A stretch of DNA of 64,000 nucleotides from Acestrorhynchus altus. Its lineage: Eukaryota; Chordata; Actinopteri; Characiformes; Acestrorhynchidae. Position numbers and translations under genes: made by a program. Each line of letters opens with the position of its first letter. The first letter of the stretch is position 1. The notes under the pieces were generated by a model, which was given only the letters and a program-made list of their open reading frames with translations, did not search any database and was not told where the DNA came from. Shown one piece after another: positions 12,695-22,591 of this stretch. The stretch lies in NCBI GenBank assembly GCA_034509495.1, contig CM067512.1:3217699-3281698 (forward strand). The letters are read 5' to 3'.

Positions 12695-12754
<60 letters not shown>
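12548..12754. repeat. Compound (ACT)n-(AAC)n-(AAT)n trinucleotide block
   Basis: Two blocks with the same order ACT, AAC, AAT (12548-12638 and 12665-12754) lie just upstream of the CpG-rich promoter region. The repeated order suggests a duplicated compound repeat. Confidence 0.93.
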
Positions 12755-12779
12755 CTCATCCAATTGCATAATATTCATC

Positions 12780-12964
12780 ATAAAACGCGGACGTTTACTA
12801 ATATCAAACGTTTGCGTTGTGAACTCTTCCTGAAGGCTGGGGTGACTTTTATTTTGAAGGCGTGCGGACTGGTTTGAGCCGGTTCTCTCTGCGGCTGCAG
12901 CTCCTGGAGATCGAAACAGCCCGGATTAGAGACTTTACCTGCGTCTGTAACCGCTGTACCAGTC
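12780..12964 (+). promoter_or_regulatory. GC/CpG-rich promoter and 5'UTR of the plus-strand gene
   Basis: The sequence turns abruptly from AT-rich trinucleotide repeats to GC-rich DNA with many CpGs (12780-13170). This is the usual look of a housekeeping-type vertebrate promoter. The first plausible ATG of the neighbouring gene is at 12965. No TATA box was identified. Confidence 0.5.
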
Positions 12965-13023
12965 ATGGAGAGGAGGAAAGGCCCGTGTGGGATGGACATG
13001 TACTCCGGCCTGCAGTTTAAAAG
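12965..13023 (+). CDS. Unnamed plus-strand gene, exon 1
   Basis: ATG at 12965 lies in the CpG-rich island. The exon encodes MERRKGPCGMDMYSGLQFK and then two bases (AG) before the donor gtcagt, so it ends in phase 2. I do not recognise the protein. The reading frame stays open past the donor to 13156, so an unspliced form cannot be excluded, but the next candidate exon fits the phase exactly. Confidence 0.5.
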
Positions 13024-13233
13024 GTCAGTCTGCGGCTCTGAGCCGCTGATCAGCCTGTTCGGCCTGTTGACTCGTCCTCCGCGCAACTCGTCCGGTCCAC
13101 ATAGAAATCCCGCCGCAGGGCCAGGCCTGTTTAGGGTGGAGTGGAGGAGTGTTTAAGAGGCGCAAAGACACGGGGCCCTGTCGGACTGAGTGTGTGTCTG
13201 TTATTGTGTCTGTGCTGTTATTTTGTGCGGCAG

Positions 13234-13291
13234 AGAGACTTTAATGCCTCTGTTGGTTAAAGAGGCAGATAAGGGCCTGATTTGCATACAG
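13234..13291 (+). CDS. Unnamed plus-strand gene, exon 2
   Basis: This 58-nt exon has the acceptor ttttgtgcggcag and the donor CAG/gtgagg. It enters in phase 2, completing an Arg with exon 1, and leaves in phase 0. It encodes ETLMPLLVKEADKGLICIQ. The length is exactly what is needed to join exon 1 to the only open frame of exon 3, which is the main support for the model. Confidence 0.5.
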
Positions 13292-13639
13292 GTGAGGTCA
13301 TTGAGGTGTTTGTGTATCATGTGAAATGAGTCAGTTTATAAACATATGTCTCCCTTTATAGGTCGCGTTATGTTTTCAGTGGTTTGATTATGAATATAAT
13401 CAAAATGTAATTATATAATCAAATATATTTACTTAACTTTGCATAAAAGTTATTATATCTAAATATAATGAATGTAATTAGTGCAGTCATGTGTGTATAG
13501 TCTCAATTGATGTGTATATACCCCCTCCACCCCCTCCACCCCCTAAACACACACACACACACACACACACATATAAACACTTGGAGCATAAATGATCTGG
13601 TGGTTGGGGAAACGAACATGACTGGCAGGACTAGCTGGT

Positions 13640-13737
13640 ATACATCAGAGCAAGACACTGAACTCCCCAGGCGCTGCGGATAGGGCTGCCCACCGCTCTG
13701 GGCACGTGTGCTCACTGCCCCCTGGCGTGTGAAGTCG

Positions 13738-13740
<3 letters not shown>
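13640..13740 (+). mobile_element. SINE-like repeat fragment
   Basis: Contains gcccaccgctctgggcacgt and ctcactgccccctggcgtgt, followed directly by a GT microsatellite. It is related in wording to the copy at 1560. It lies in an intron of the unnamed plus-strand gene. Confidence 0.45.

Positions 13741-13780
<40 letters not shown>
13740..13780. repeat. (GT)n microsatellite
   Basis: About 20 units inside an intron of the unnamed plus-strand gene. A CA tract at 13548-13571 precedes it. Confidence 0.95.
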
Positions 13781-13787
<7 letters not shown>

Positions 13788-14105
13788 GCTGTGAGGATAG
13801 ATTTACATGTGCAGAGATTAATTCCACGTGTGTGTAAAACACAGTGTGTTAAAGTATAATTGCTTTAATTACGTATTCATACCTGTGTAATGTGATGTGA
13901 TGTAATGCTCATTCAAATCCAGCCCACCTTTGCAGTGGTGCTCCTCCCTCCTCTGCTTTATATGATGTCATCGTTTCCTCACCTCACTCTTCACTTTCCT
14001 GGTGAATTCCAGCGAGATTCTAACATCATCTTCGTGATTGTACTTTATACCGACGAGAATTTCTTGCTATTAAATTGATCGAACAGTTGTTCTTGCTGTT
14101 TGTAG

Positions 14106-14198
14106 AAGTTGAAGGTCACGTGTGGGGACTTTGGACTGGCTTCAACATCAGCACCTTTCACCTCTATCTCATCCCCAGTATCCCTTAAGCTGAGCCAG
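14106..14198 (+). CDS. Unnamed plus-strand gene, exon 3
   Basis: This 93-nt exon lies between the acceptor ttcttgctgtttgtag and the donor GCCAG/gtgaga. Of its three frames only phase 0 is open: 31 codons beginning KLKVTCGDFGLAS and ending SSPVSLKLSQ, a Ser/Thr/Pro-rich stretch. The piece GDFGLA resembles the kinase DFG motif, but no other kinase motif is near, so I do not call a kinase. Confidence 0.5.
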
Positions 14199-14314
14199 GT
14201 GAGAGTGGTATGATAAATTCCTTGAGTCAGATGTTTGAGTTATGGCTGTGTAGGACCACAAATAAATGAATATTAACCGCGACTGTTTTCTCTCTTCCTC
14301 AGGATCTCTCTTAG

Positions 14315-14470
14315 GCAGAGTCCTGTGCTTCATTGAATCTCACCTCAGCAGTGTTAACACAGACATCATGGGTGGCAATGAAGAGGAGGAGGGGCCGTGG
14401 ATCGGATGCGCTCTGGAGCCTTTTTAGGTCGTCCTCTGATTGCAGAAATCCCCACAGACCCGGAGTCTGA
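14315..14470 (+). CDS. Unnamed plus-strand gene, possible exon 4 with stop
   Basis: Two acceptors lie close together here, ttcctcag (exon from 14303) and tctctcttag (exon from 14315). The first gives DLS and an immediate stop. The second opens 51 codons, including the basic stretch TSWVAMKRRRGRGSDALWS, up to a TGA at 14468-14470. No strong donor was found inside. With exons 1-3 this makes a 121-residue basic protein of unknown family. Confidence 0.3.
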   Translation, partial: AESCASLNLTSAVLTQTSWVAMKRRRGRGSDALWSLFRSSSDCRNPHRPGV

Positions 14471-14613
14471 CTCAGCCTCCCTGGTGAAGTGTCTCTAGGA
14501 AATTGAATTGCAAATCGGGGCATCCTAGATTTTAAATAGGCCATACGGGAGGTGTGAATGCAGTGTTTCCTCCCAGCTGCATGCTTAAAGAAGGGCTGCA
14601 CAATATTGGGGAA

Positions 14614-14616
<3 letters not shown>

Positions 14617-14670
<54 letters not shown>
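14617..14670. repeat. (TG)n microsatellite
   Basis: About 27 units between the two possible 3' exons of the plus-strand gene. Confidence 0.97.
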
Positions 14671-14671
<1 letters not shown>

Positions 14672-14923
14672 CAGATATATTGTACAGCCGTAGTTTACAG
14701 TGGATGTTATAAATCCATTTGACTGTATGGATTAATTTCCTCACTTCTGATTTGTTAATTTTGTGCCACATCATAAAAGTAAAACGAATAATTAATTTAT
14801 TTTTATTCTAAAATCCAAAATATATTCTAGTGTGTGTATAATATGTCATATATTCCAGTGCTTGAAATACTTCCTTCTTCCCCGACTTCCAATAAATTCC
14901 GATTCAATGCATTCGTTCACAGG

Positions 14924-15125
14924 GGGATTCAGTCTGCACTCGTATTTTGGCGTTCCAAAGTCCACTACACTGGATGGCATCAAGACTCAAGTAAACCTTG
15001 CGGTTGAAGATCCAGCCAACTTCAAGTCTGCCAAGGTGGAAGTAGGAGGTGTGGAGGAGAAAAAAACCGCCCCCCACAAACTAAAACACCGAGACATGAA
15101 CATTCTCACCCCCTCAGGCTTCTGA
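14924..15125 (+). CDS. Possible last coding exon of the plus-strand gene, ending DMNILTPSGF
   Basis: After the acceptor cattcgttcacag an open frame runs to a TGA at 15123. It encodes a charged peptide containing SLHSYFGVPKSTTLDG, KSAKVEVGGVEEKK and, at the end, KLKHRDMNILTPSGF. The frame needs a phase-1 upstream exon, which exon 3 (phase 0) and the 14315 exon do not provide. Either an exon is missing from the model, a different frame is used, or this is chance. A phase-0 entry would instead give a short tail stopping near 14995. Confidence 0.3.
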
Positions 15126-16405
15126 CAACTGAATCCACCTTCTCCTTCCCTCAGGTCACCCGCAAATGCCTACATAATCCACATTTTCTTCTTTCTGTTT
15201 GAATTTTATCATGAATACTGAGGTGTGACGACACAGCATTCAGACAAGCACAGATATATCTGGAACACAGGCACATTCACACACATTCGATACCTTCACG
15301 CCTCCGTGATCCCTTTCCATTGGCTGCTTTGAAACACGTCTTTGTGGTGCCAGACTTCATTGTTCAGGTGTGAGCAAACAGTTCACGTCTGTGTAAAGGC
15401 GTTCGCTACATCCAACCTACACTTAGTCCTCAGTGTTGATCTGCATTTTCTGAAGTGAGCTTCGTTGACTGTTGTAGCTTTGAATAGATAGGGTGGATAT
15501 AATGTCACTCCTCGCACAACAACAGATGTTCTGTTATAGAGAACGGCTTCTTTCAAGCTCATTCTCAAGCCAGTGAAAGATAGGACATACACTTAAGATC
15601 TGCCACTTCTGAATGTGATGAAATTTTTATTGTGCCACTCAAGGAAAGACCACTTTTCAACAAGATATTTCAATGGTGCACAAGAAGCCTGCTGCAAAAG
15701 TAATCTTCCAGCAGTATGAGGGACGGTGTGCTTTAAATATCGATCCCAATCCAGTGTAAGCAGACTTTGATCTTATTCTCAGCCGAGACTTTACAATTCA
15801 TTATTGCAGATTGTTGACCAGGCCAGAAGAACCCTGAGTAAGCACAGTAAAGCGTCCCTCATACTGTCTGTGGTGGACATACTGTTGGAACAGGGTTATA
15901 CCATTCAAGTGCTTGTTTTGTAAAGTGTGTGTGTGATGGTTGCACCTACATTGATCAGTTTTCCCACTCTAAGAACACACGTCTGAGGTGAGATTGAGGT
16001 GTTCGTGTCCCATAGTCCCCCAGTCCGTAAGCAATACCATTCCTCAGTGTGTATTTTAACATGCTTGAAGCACTACATCGCTGTCAATGGATTTTACACC
16101 ATTTAATTGCCGATCATGTACCTTTTGTACATTTATCCCTTAATCACTCTGTTGGTTAGTTTTGCAGTTGCAGATCTTTTGTAACGCGTGTGTAAATTTA
16201 TCATGCATACTCTTGCAGATAGTTCTGATTATGCCCTTTTACTACACTTTTTTGTAGTGGTGAATTTTTACTCATTGTTCCTTAATTTAATTTTCATACT
16301 TGTGAAATTGCTTTTGCATTCCAGTTCATGCATTAACACATGTATTGTGTGGTATAAAGATATTTTGAGTAAGATGCTTCAAATAAACTTTCATTTGCAG
16401 TAAAA
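15126..16405 (+). other. Probable 3'UTR of the plus-strand gene
   Basis: About 1.3 kb of unique-looking, moderately AT-rich sequence without microsatellites or recognised transposons. It ends at an AATAAA at 16382-16387, followed within about 20 bp by a likely cleavage region and a downstream GT/T-rich stretch (cttggtttattcc). It would be the tail of the gene starting at 12965. A weaker AATAAA lies at 14891-14896. Confidence 0.4.
16382..16387 (+). terminator. PolyA signal AATAAA, plus strand
   Basis: Canonical hexamer in a suitable context, with a T/GT-rich element 30-40 bp downstream. It lies about 570 bp from the distal minus-strand signal at 16958, so the two transcripts are convergent. 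Confidence 0.5.
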
Positions 16406-16437
16406 GCATCACGACTCTTGGTTTATTCCTATGTACT

Positions 16438-16461
16438 TGATGATGATGATGATGATGATGA
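16438..16461. repeat. (GAT)n microsatellite
   Basis: Eight units just after the plus-strand polyA signal. Confidence 0.9.
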
Positions 16462-16957
16462 CCATAATAATAATAATAACACTGGATGATTTTTTTTTTT
16501 TAGATGTCACACCTTTTTTTCTTTACCAAGAAACAATCGGTTGCATCCAATCCAGTGTTTTGTCTTCAGACTGCATTTGTTTAGTTGTTTAGGTTCCATT
16601 TGTGCGTCTTCATTTAAGTCAACAGTAAATTGAGCTATATTTTATAATTACATATGTCTTATTCCCCCTTCACGGTGTGCGTCTGAGAACGCGAGCGATG
16701 GCAGAGCCGAGCAAACTTTATGCTGTCGATGAAACCCCACCCCAGACTCTCATCTGCATCTACAACCTTTCTGAAGGCCTCAGAGAGATGTTCAGAGCTT
16801 GTCTCTTTGGTTCTTTTGTCCAAACCTTCTCTGATCATCACCTTTGGACATAAAATAGATGACGCTCAGCCCTGTTTCAACAGACAGTTGGCTCAACCTT
16901 GGCACTACAAACCTCTAATGAAGACCACTCAGCTGTTTCCTTTTTACAAACTATACA

Positions 16958-16963
16958 TTTATT
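16958..16963 (-). terminator. col23a1: Candidate distal col23a1 polyA signal
   Basis: AATAAA read on the minus strand (TTTATT on the plus strand), in AT-rich sequence after the long putative 3'UTR. Confidence 0.35.
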
Positions 16964-18528
16964 TTATAAAACACATATGAGAAGTTAAACTAGGCACAGA
17001 GTTAATGACAAGCAGTTGCTGAGTTATTTCTCCCCTCTCATATAAACCTCAACCATAAATACAAATACTGGTTCAGCAGCAACACGTCTGAAAGTAACAC
17101 AGTAAAAAATATATTCTCATTATTAATAAAAACCAATGCTGAGAAAAAAGCACTGCTTTACAGTGAAGTGTGGCGGAATCCTCAACAAACGTCTACCCAT
17201 TTAAAACGGGATTTTCATTGTTTATGGAAAACTATTGTCTGTTACATGAAAAATAAATGGCTTTGTGTACAATCTTAAAATGTTAATAACATACCAGAAA
17301 GTCTCACAGCTATAGCAAATATCACAAATGTGTCGAAACGCTGTATTATATGTGCTCTTATGTCTGAATAACTCGGAGGTAAGCTCCTAGTTAAGCTCTA
17401 CGCTGCAAAGACGTATTTACACTTTACTCTAGAGTCACTAGAGTTTTTCCCAACACCGGTGTGTGAACCTTTAAACCTGAGGACAACGCTGTGAACTGCA
17501 GGGCAAGTGATGCTGTTTAATGTTTCATTAGCACTTAACAAAGGGCATTAAGGCACTGAAAGTGGGTGGACACTGTAAATGGGCTGCATCTCAAATGTTA
17601 TTGTCTTAAAAAGCACTTGAAACTACTAATACACTACCAGTCAGAAGGGCACACACTCTGTTTTTCATAGATTTACGGTTAGAATTGTCCAAATTGAAGT
17701 TCAACACAATTTAATAATAACAAATGGGGTTTAGTTTTCTTAAATACACCCATCGTTGTCAAGGAGACAAACATTCAGTGTGTTTAAATGCCGTCAATAA
17801 TCCGATCAGTGCCAACATTCAGATGTAAGTAATCCAATCAGTATGTATATATACGTGATCTCGAGCATTCAGTTAATGGGAAACTCTGGATTTACATGAG
17901 TGATGGACTGGCCACTGTGGGTCACTGTGGGTGTGTGCTGGCAAGAGGGTGAAGGGGTTGGACGGGCAAGACCACCACAGTTTGCCAGTCTAGCCCTGCA
18001 ACCACCCAGTAATCTCACAGAATAAGACACGATATATACGTTCTGTTAGGACTAGACTTTTTTTTACACACCAAGCTACTAAATGAACAAACTTTTACAT
18101 TGAAAACGTGTTTTTGTAAACTGGAATTTGCTGTTAATGCCATTTAAGATCTGGATTATCAAGTGCATGTGAACACACTCACTGTTGGGACAGATCAATG
18201 TATCTCCAATATAGTAACTTCTTGAGAGAAAGAACGTTATAGTTTTGAATCCGACGTTAATATAAGTGAATGTAAGAAGTTTAACATACTGTTATTCTGT
18301 TAATGTAAAACGTTTAATATAAATTAAATATAATTTAATGAAGGTTATTATAAAATGTAACAAGTTTTAAAACTTTAACAGTTATAACTTTATATGTTAA
18401 TGTAATGAGTTAAAATGTGTCTAGAATAAATGTAATAAAAGTTAATGTAGCAAGATTTAAAAAAAAAAATTTCATTTCATCGTTTATCCAATCATGACAT
18501 TTTTACACATCCTTATAATTTTGTTACA

Positions 18529-18529
<1 letters not shown>

Positions 18530-18565
<36 letters not shown>
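18530..18565. repeat. (ATT)n followed by (AAT)n
   Basis: About 11 ATT units followed by AAT units to about 18600, giving a potential hairpin in the putative 3'UTR. Confidence 0.93.
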
Positions 18566-18567
<2 letters not shown>

Positions 18568-18953
18568 AATAATAATAATAAAAACAATAATATTATTAAT
18601 ATTAATTATATTAATAAAAGTGCACCACAAATGAAGATACATGGCTTTATCTCAACAGTAAGGACAAAATGACCTTCGGTCCAGTAGGACAGTATCCCGT
18701 ACACAAGCCCAGTATACAAGTCCAATGCAAAAGTTTGTGCACCCCTGTTCAAATGACACATTGACCAATTTCATATTAAAGTGTAAATAAGCAAACACTC
18801 TTCTTTGAAAACCTTGATTTGGTTTTCTAAATATCTTAAACAAACCTTCACTCATTACACGATTGAACCTACTGAACAAATGTACATATAAAATCTGCCA
18901 TAAACGGTCATTTGTTTACGACTAGCTTTGAAAAGTAACATTTTAGCGACTGT

Positions 18954-18959
18954 TTTATT
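18954..18959 (-). terminator. col23a1: Candidate proximal col23a1 polyA signal
   Basis: AATAAA on the minus strand, about 1.45 kb after the preferred stop codon. It lies before the microsatellite block in transcript direction. Confidence 0.35.
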
Positions 18960-20404
18960 CCGTATGTTATTTTGATCAGGACGATTCAAAAATGCTCAAC
19001 ATTGTTGTGATAAATGATATCCCGATATGCTTTTCTGGATGTATCACAGATATCGTTCAGTACATAAATACATTTCATTACAGAGAGCTTATTTAGTTTC
19101 ACTGTCAGAAACAGTAGCTCTTAAAATAGCTATTATGAACAGTGTTTAGTGGCTGATCTTCTCAAACGTGCATTAGTTCCACAACCTCTGAGCAGGTGTA
19201 TCTAAACTTTTGACTGGTAGTGTAGCAGAAAGTGAGTTTGAATGTGACATTAAAATAGAAAGACAGGTAGTCACTGTTTGTGTGTTCACCTACAAAAACC
19301 ACAAACGTCACTAAAAAAATATAATACAGTCTCCTGTAGTAGTGAACTTTTAAAAATCAAGGTGCTGCAAAAGGTTCTTGAAGGAACAACCTTTGTAACA
19401 GAGAACCTTAGATCTAAAGGTTCTTTAGGGAACTAAAGGTGTCTCTTCTACGGCGTCACTCGAAACTCTCGCAGCACCTGTATCTTTAAGAGTGTGTTAT
19501 ACGTACGATAATACTGAAATACACTAACACACGTATCTCCCCCAGTCATTCCAACATGGCCATTCAAAAATGCATTCAGAGGGACTGGACCTCTGTCCTA
19601 AACTCTGCTTTGGTTCATCAGAGGGAGAGCAGAAGAAAATGATACTCAGGATATTCAATCAAGAAACGATACAATATCAAAACATCTCAAAAAATTAGCT
19701 CTTCAACAGAAATCCCATGCCAGACAACCTTACGACACGTCAACACACGGTCAACTCAAACGTAACAATCTCACATCAGTCATCCTTCCCATAGCTAGTG
19801 AACAGCTATTGTCAAACATCCTCCGTGGAAAATGTGGACGATCATGATCTCGAGAGCCCATTATGTCTCCTGTTGTCACCCCACTGACATAGAGGGGGTG
19901 GTAGAGGGACAGTGTGCCAGTCTCCTGTCGTGACGCCCCGGCTGATCGAGTGCTTTACTCCTCCTCTGGCTGGCTCAAGGTTGGGAAAGGCGCTTTCGTT
20001 TGAGTTTCTGGAGCATCCCTTCGTCCTTGGAAACAAAGACAAGGCTCTTTATCTCCTGGGTTGTTCTTCCGATACCTGTTGAACATGCTCGACACATGCA
20101 ACACTCTTGGAGCAAACGGAGCAAACCTCAACCTTCCCTCCATTCTTTCCGTTTGGTTCCGGGAAGAAAAGGAGACGTTTGGATTATATAACCCAAATGT
20201 GTCCCAGGTACGGAGAAAAAAAATGCAGCATCCATAGTTTCGGTCCAAATGTGCTTTGGACAAAAATACTGTAGGTAATTCTTTGGCTGAGGAACGTTCA
20301 TTGGAGTCTTATCTTACAAAAAAAAAAAACAATGTAGGAGATTTTACCACATCTGCAATATATACTATATTAATATATACAGGCACCGTGCTCCGGGTTA
20401 GTCA

Positions 20405-20407
20405 TCA
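20405..20407 (-). CDS. col23a1: col23a1 stop codon at the start of the final, 3'UTR exon (preferred model)
   Basis: The minus strand reads tgttcttttgcag/TGATGA at this point, a strong pyrimidine tract and CAG acceptor whose first three exon bases are a stop. Splicing from CACAAG/gtcagt across a 159-bp intron gives GCWHK-stop with no extra residues. The exon would then continue as 3'UTR toward 16960. This is inferred from sequence alone. Confidence 0.6.
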   Translation of the reverse strand, partial: 

Positions 20408-20683
20408 CTGCAAAAGAACAATACAGATATTAGAGACAGTCTTTAACTCATATTTCAAAAACAATCCGTGCATTTGATCATTCACTCAGAAATCTGATTA
20501 TTAGATGTGTATACACACAGAATCAGTCAGTGTGGCTCAGCTTTCGGGTTATTAATGCTTACTGACCTTGTGCCAACAGCCTGCTATGGGAAGACCATCG
20601 GGACCCTGGTAATGACACACACGAACAAAACTGATGAGGATCTTATCTGAAAAATCCTACACTCTTATGTAAAGGAGCTTCAA

Positions 20684-20744
<61 letters not shown>

Positions 20745-22510
20745 TCTGAAGCACCTTTATATTTAAGATTGTATAATTCACTCATCTCATCAAAATGCTC
20801 ACCAATATAATACAACGCAAGCAAACACCACAAATACAACCATATTTACAGACGTGCCTTAACATTACGTCCTTCTTTCTACTCACACTGTCCAGTCTAT
20901 CAGCTCCTCTGATAGAATCATACAGGAGGACTTTGTAGTTCTATAAATACAGACTGTAGTTCATCTGGCTGGTGGGTCATTCTCAGCACTGCAGTCACAC
21001 TGACATGGTGGTGGTGTGTTAGTGTGTGTTGGGCTGGTATGAGTGGATCAGACACAGCAGTGCTGCTGGAGTGTTTAAAAACTGTGTCCACTCACTGTCC
21101 ACTCTATCAGACACTCCTACCGAGTGTCTCCACTTTGTAGATGTAAAGTTAGAGACAGAAGCTCATCTGTTTCTGTACAGTGTGTGTTGGTCGTCCTCTT
21201 TCCACTATAGTGAAGGAACCCTTTATCCAGGCAAAGATCCATTTGAACATTCAATGAGTTCTTTACATTGTCGAAGGCAGAATCATTGCCTTTATTAAAA
21301 ATCACCCTTTTTATCGATAGCTTTATAGCTTACTCAGCAACTTTGATCCATACCCTTAAATCCAAAATCCCTAAACGGTTCTAGGCTTAGATATAGGGTT
21401 CTATGATAAATTGTCCATTAGTATATGGCTTCAACCACAACATGCAGGTTTTAGACTTGTGCACCCCATTTACAAAAAAGAACCATCCACAGAACCAATG
21501 AAAGGTTTTTCAGGACAGTGGTCCTCAAACTGGTTCTCAGGGCCTCCCAGGCCAAACATTTGCCCAGTTCAAACTCTGAACATAGTGACTAAGCAAAAAT
21601 GAGGAATGTCTATCTGGGGGGGTACCAAAAGTGGTTCTTCTATGGTACTGTTCCAAAGCCCTACAGCTACAGAGCCACCTTTCTGAAGAACTGGTGTAAA
21701 CCAGAACCTAAGGCTTGTTTAAAGAGCTGCACATCTGCAGAGCATAGCTCCAACATTAACACACACTCAGACCTATTCATTGAAGTCTTCAGGGATAGAT
21801 GGTCTTGAAGACTGCGGTTCGGTGGACTGAGTGTGTGTTAATGACAATTTAAGACGTAATTATTATCAGAGGATAAACGGAACCAAAACATTTGCATTAA
21901 AGATGAAATCCGATTGTTTATGCCACAGTTCCAGATGTTTATGCCTTTGTTCCAGATCTCAACGTCAGGTACAGTCCGAGGTTAAACCAGGACAGAGCAA
22001 AATTAGTTGGTTTGAACAGCAAACGGAGCAAAGCACTCTAAGTCGATAGAATTGTGCATCTTTTCTGATACAATATTCATGAAATCTCCATTCAAGCACA
22101 ATTCATGCAGAAAAGTCCCTTTCTATTTAATCCCAGGTCATTTTGGAGCATTTCTATTGGTCCATTCATTCTGACACAACTGCCAGTTTCACATGAATGC
22201 AACAATGGAGATGAAAGGTTTTTGCATGACAGCGACAGCACAGCAAGTAGATTAGGTTCATGCTAAACACACGCAGTTCTCAGTTTGAGAAGAGACACAC
22301 AATGTCCAGCTTGGACAATAACATCAGTAGTATATTTTAAACACAGTGCAGGCAGGAGTAGAATACCAGTGGGCAGGGAGCCTCTGGCCCAGACTGCCCT
22401 CTTTCCCCCGACTGACCCTTACATCCAGCGGGACCCTGTCAGCAAAAGCACATACATACAGAAGACCACTCTCACTATTTTGCTTTACTGCTACCAACCA
22501 TGTCCTCACT

Positions 22511-22591
<81 letters not shown>

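Larger units (their letters stand above)
16940..20404 (-). other. col23a1: Probable col23a1 3'UTR with two candidate polyA signals
   Basis: AATAAA on the minus strand occurs at 18954-18959 and at 16958-16963. Either could end the transcript, for a 3'UTR of about 1.4 or 3.4 kb. No further collagen-like or other convincing exon was seen. The stretch contains an ATT/AAT microsatellite near 18530-18600 and a possible inverted-terminal element (17628-19224), so the nearer signal may be the original one. Confidence 0.45.

Noticed and set aside
14106..14198. Kinase DFG motif (CGDFGLAS)
   Set aside because: No HRD loop, APE motif or glycine loop in the neighbouring exons. A chance match is more likely than a kinase.
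20552..20566. VSKH extension as the definite C-terminus
   Set aside because: It is possible if the gtcagt donor is skipped, but a clean acceptor followed by TGA restores the conserved end, so it is kept only as the alternative.
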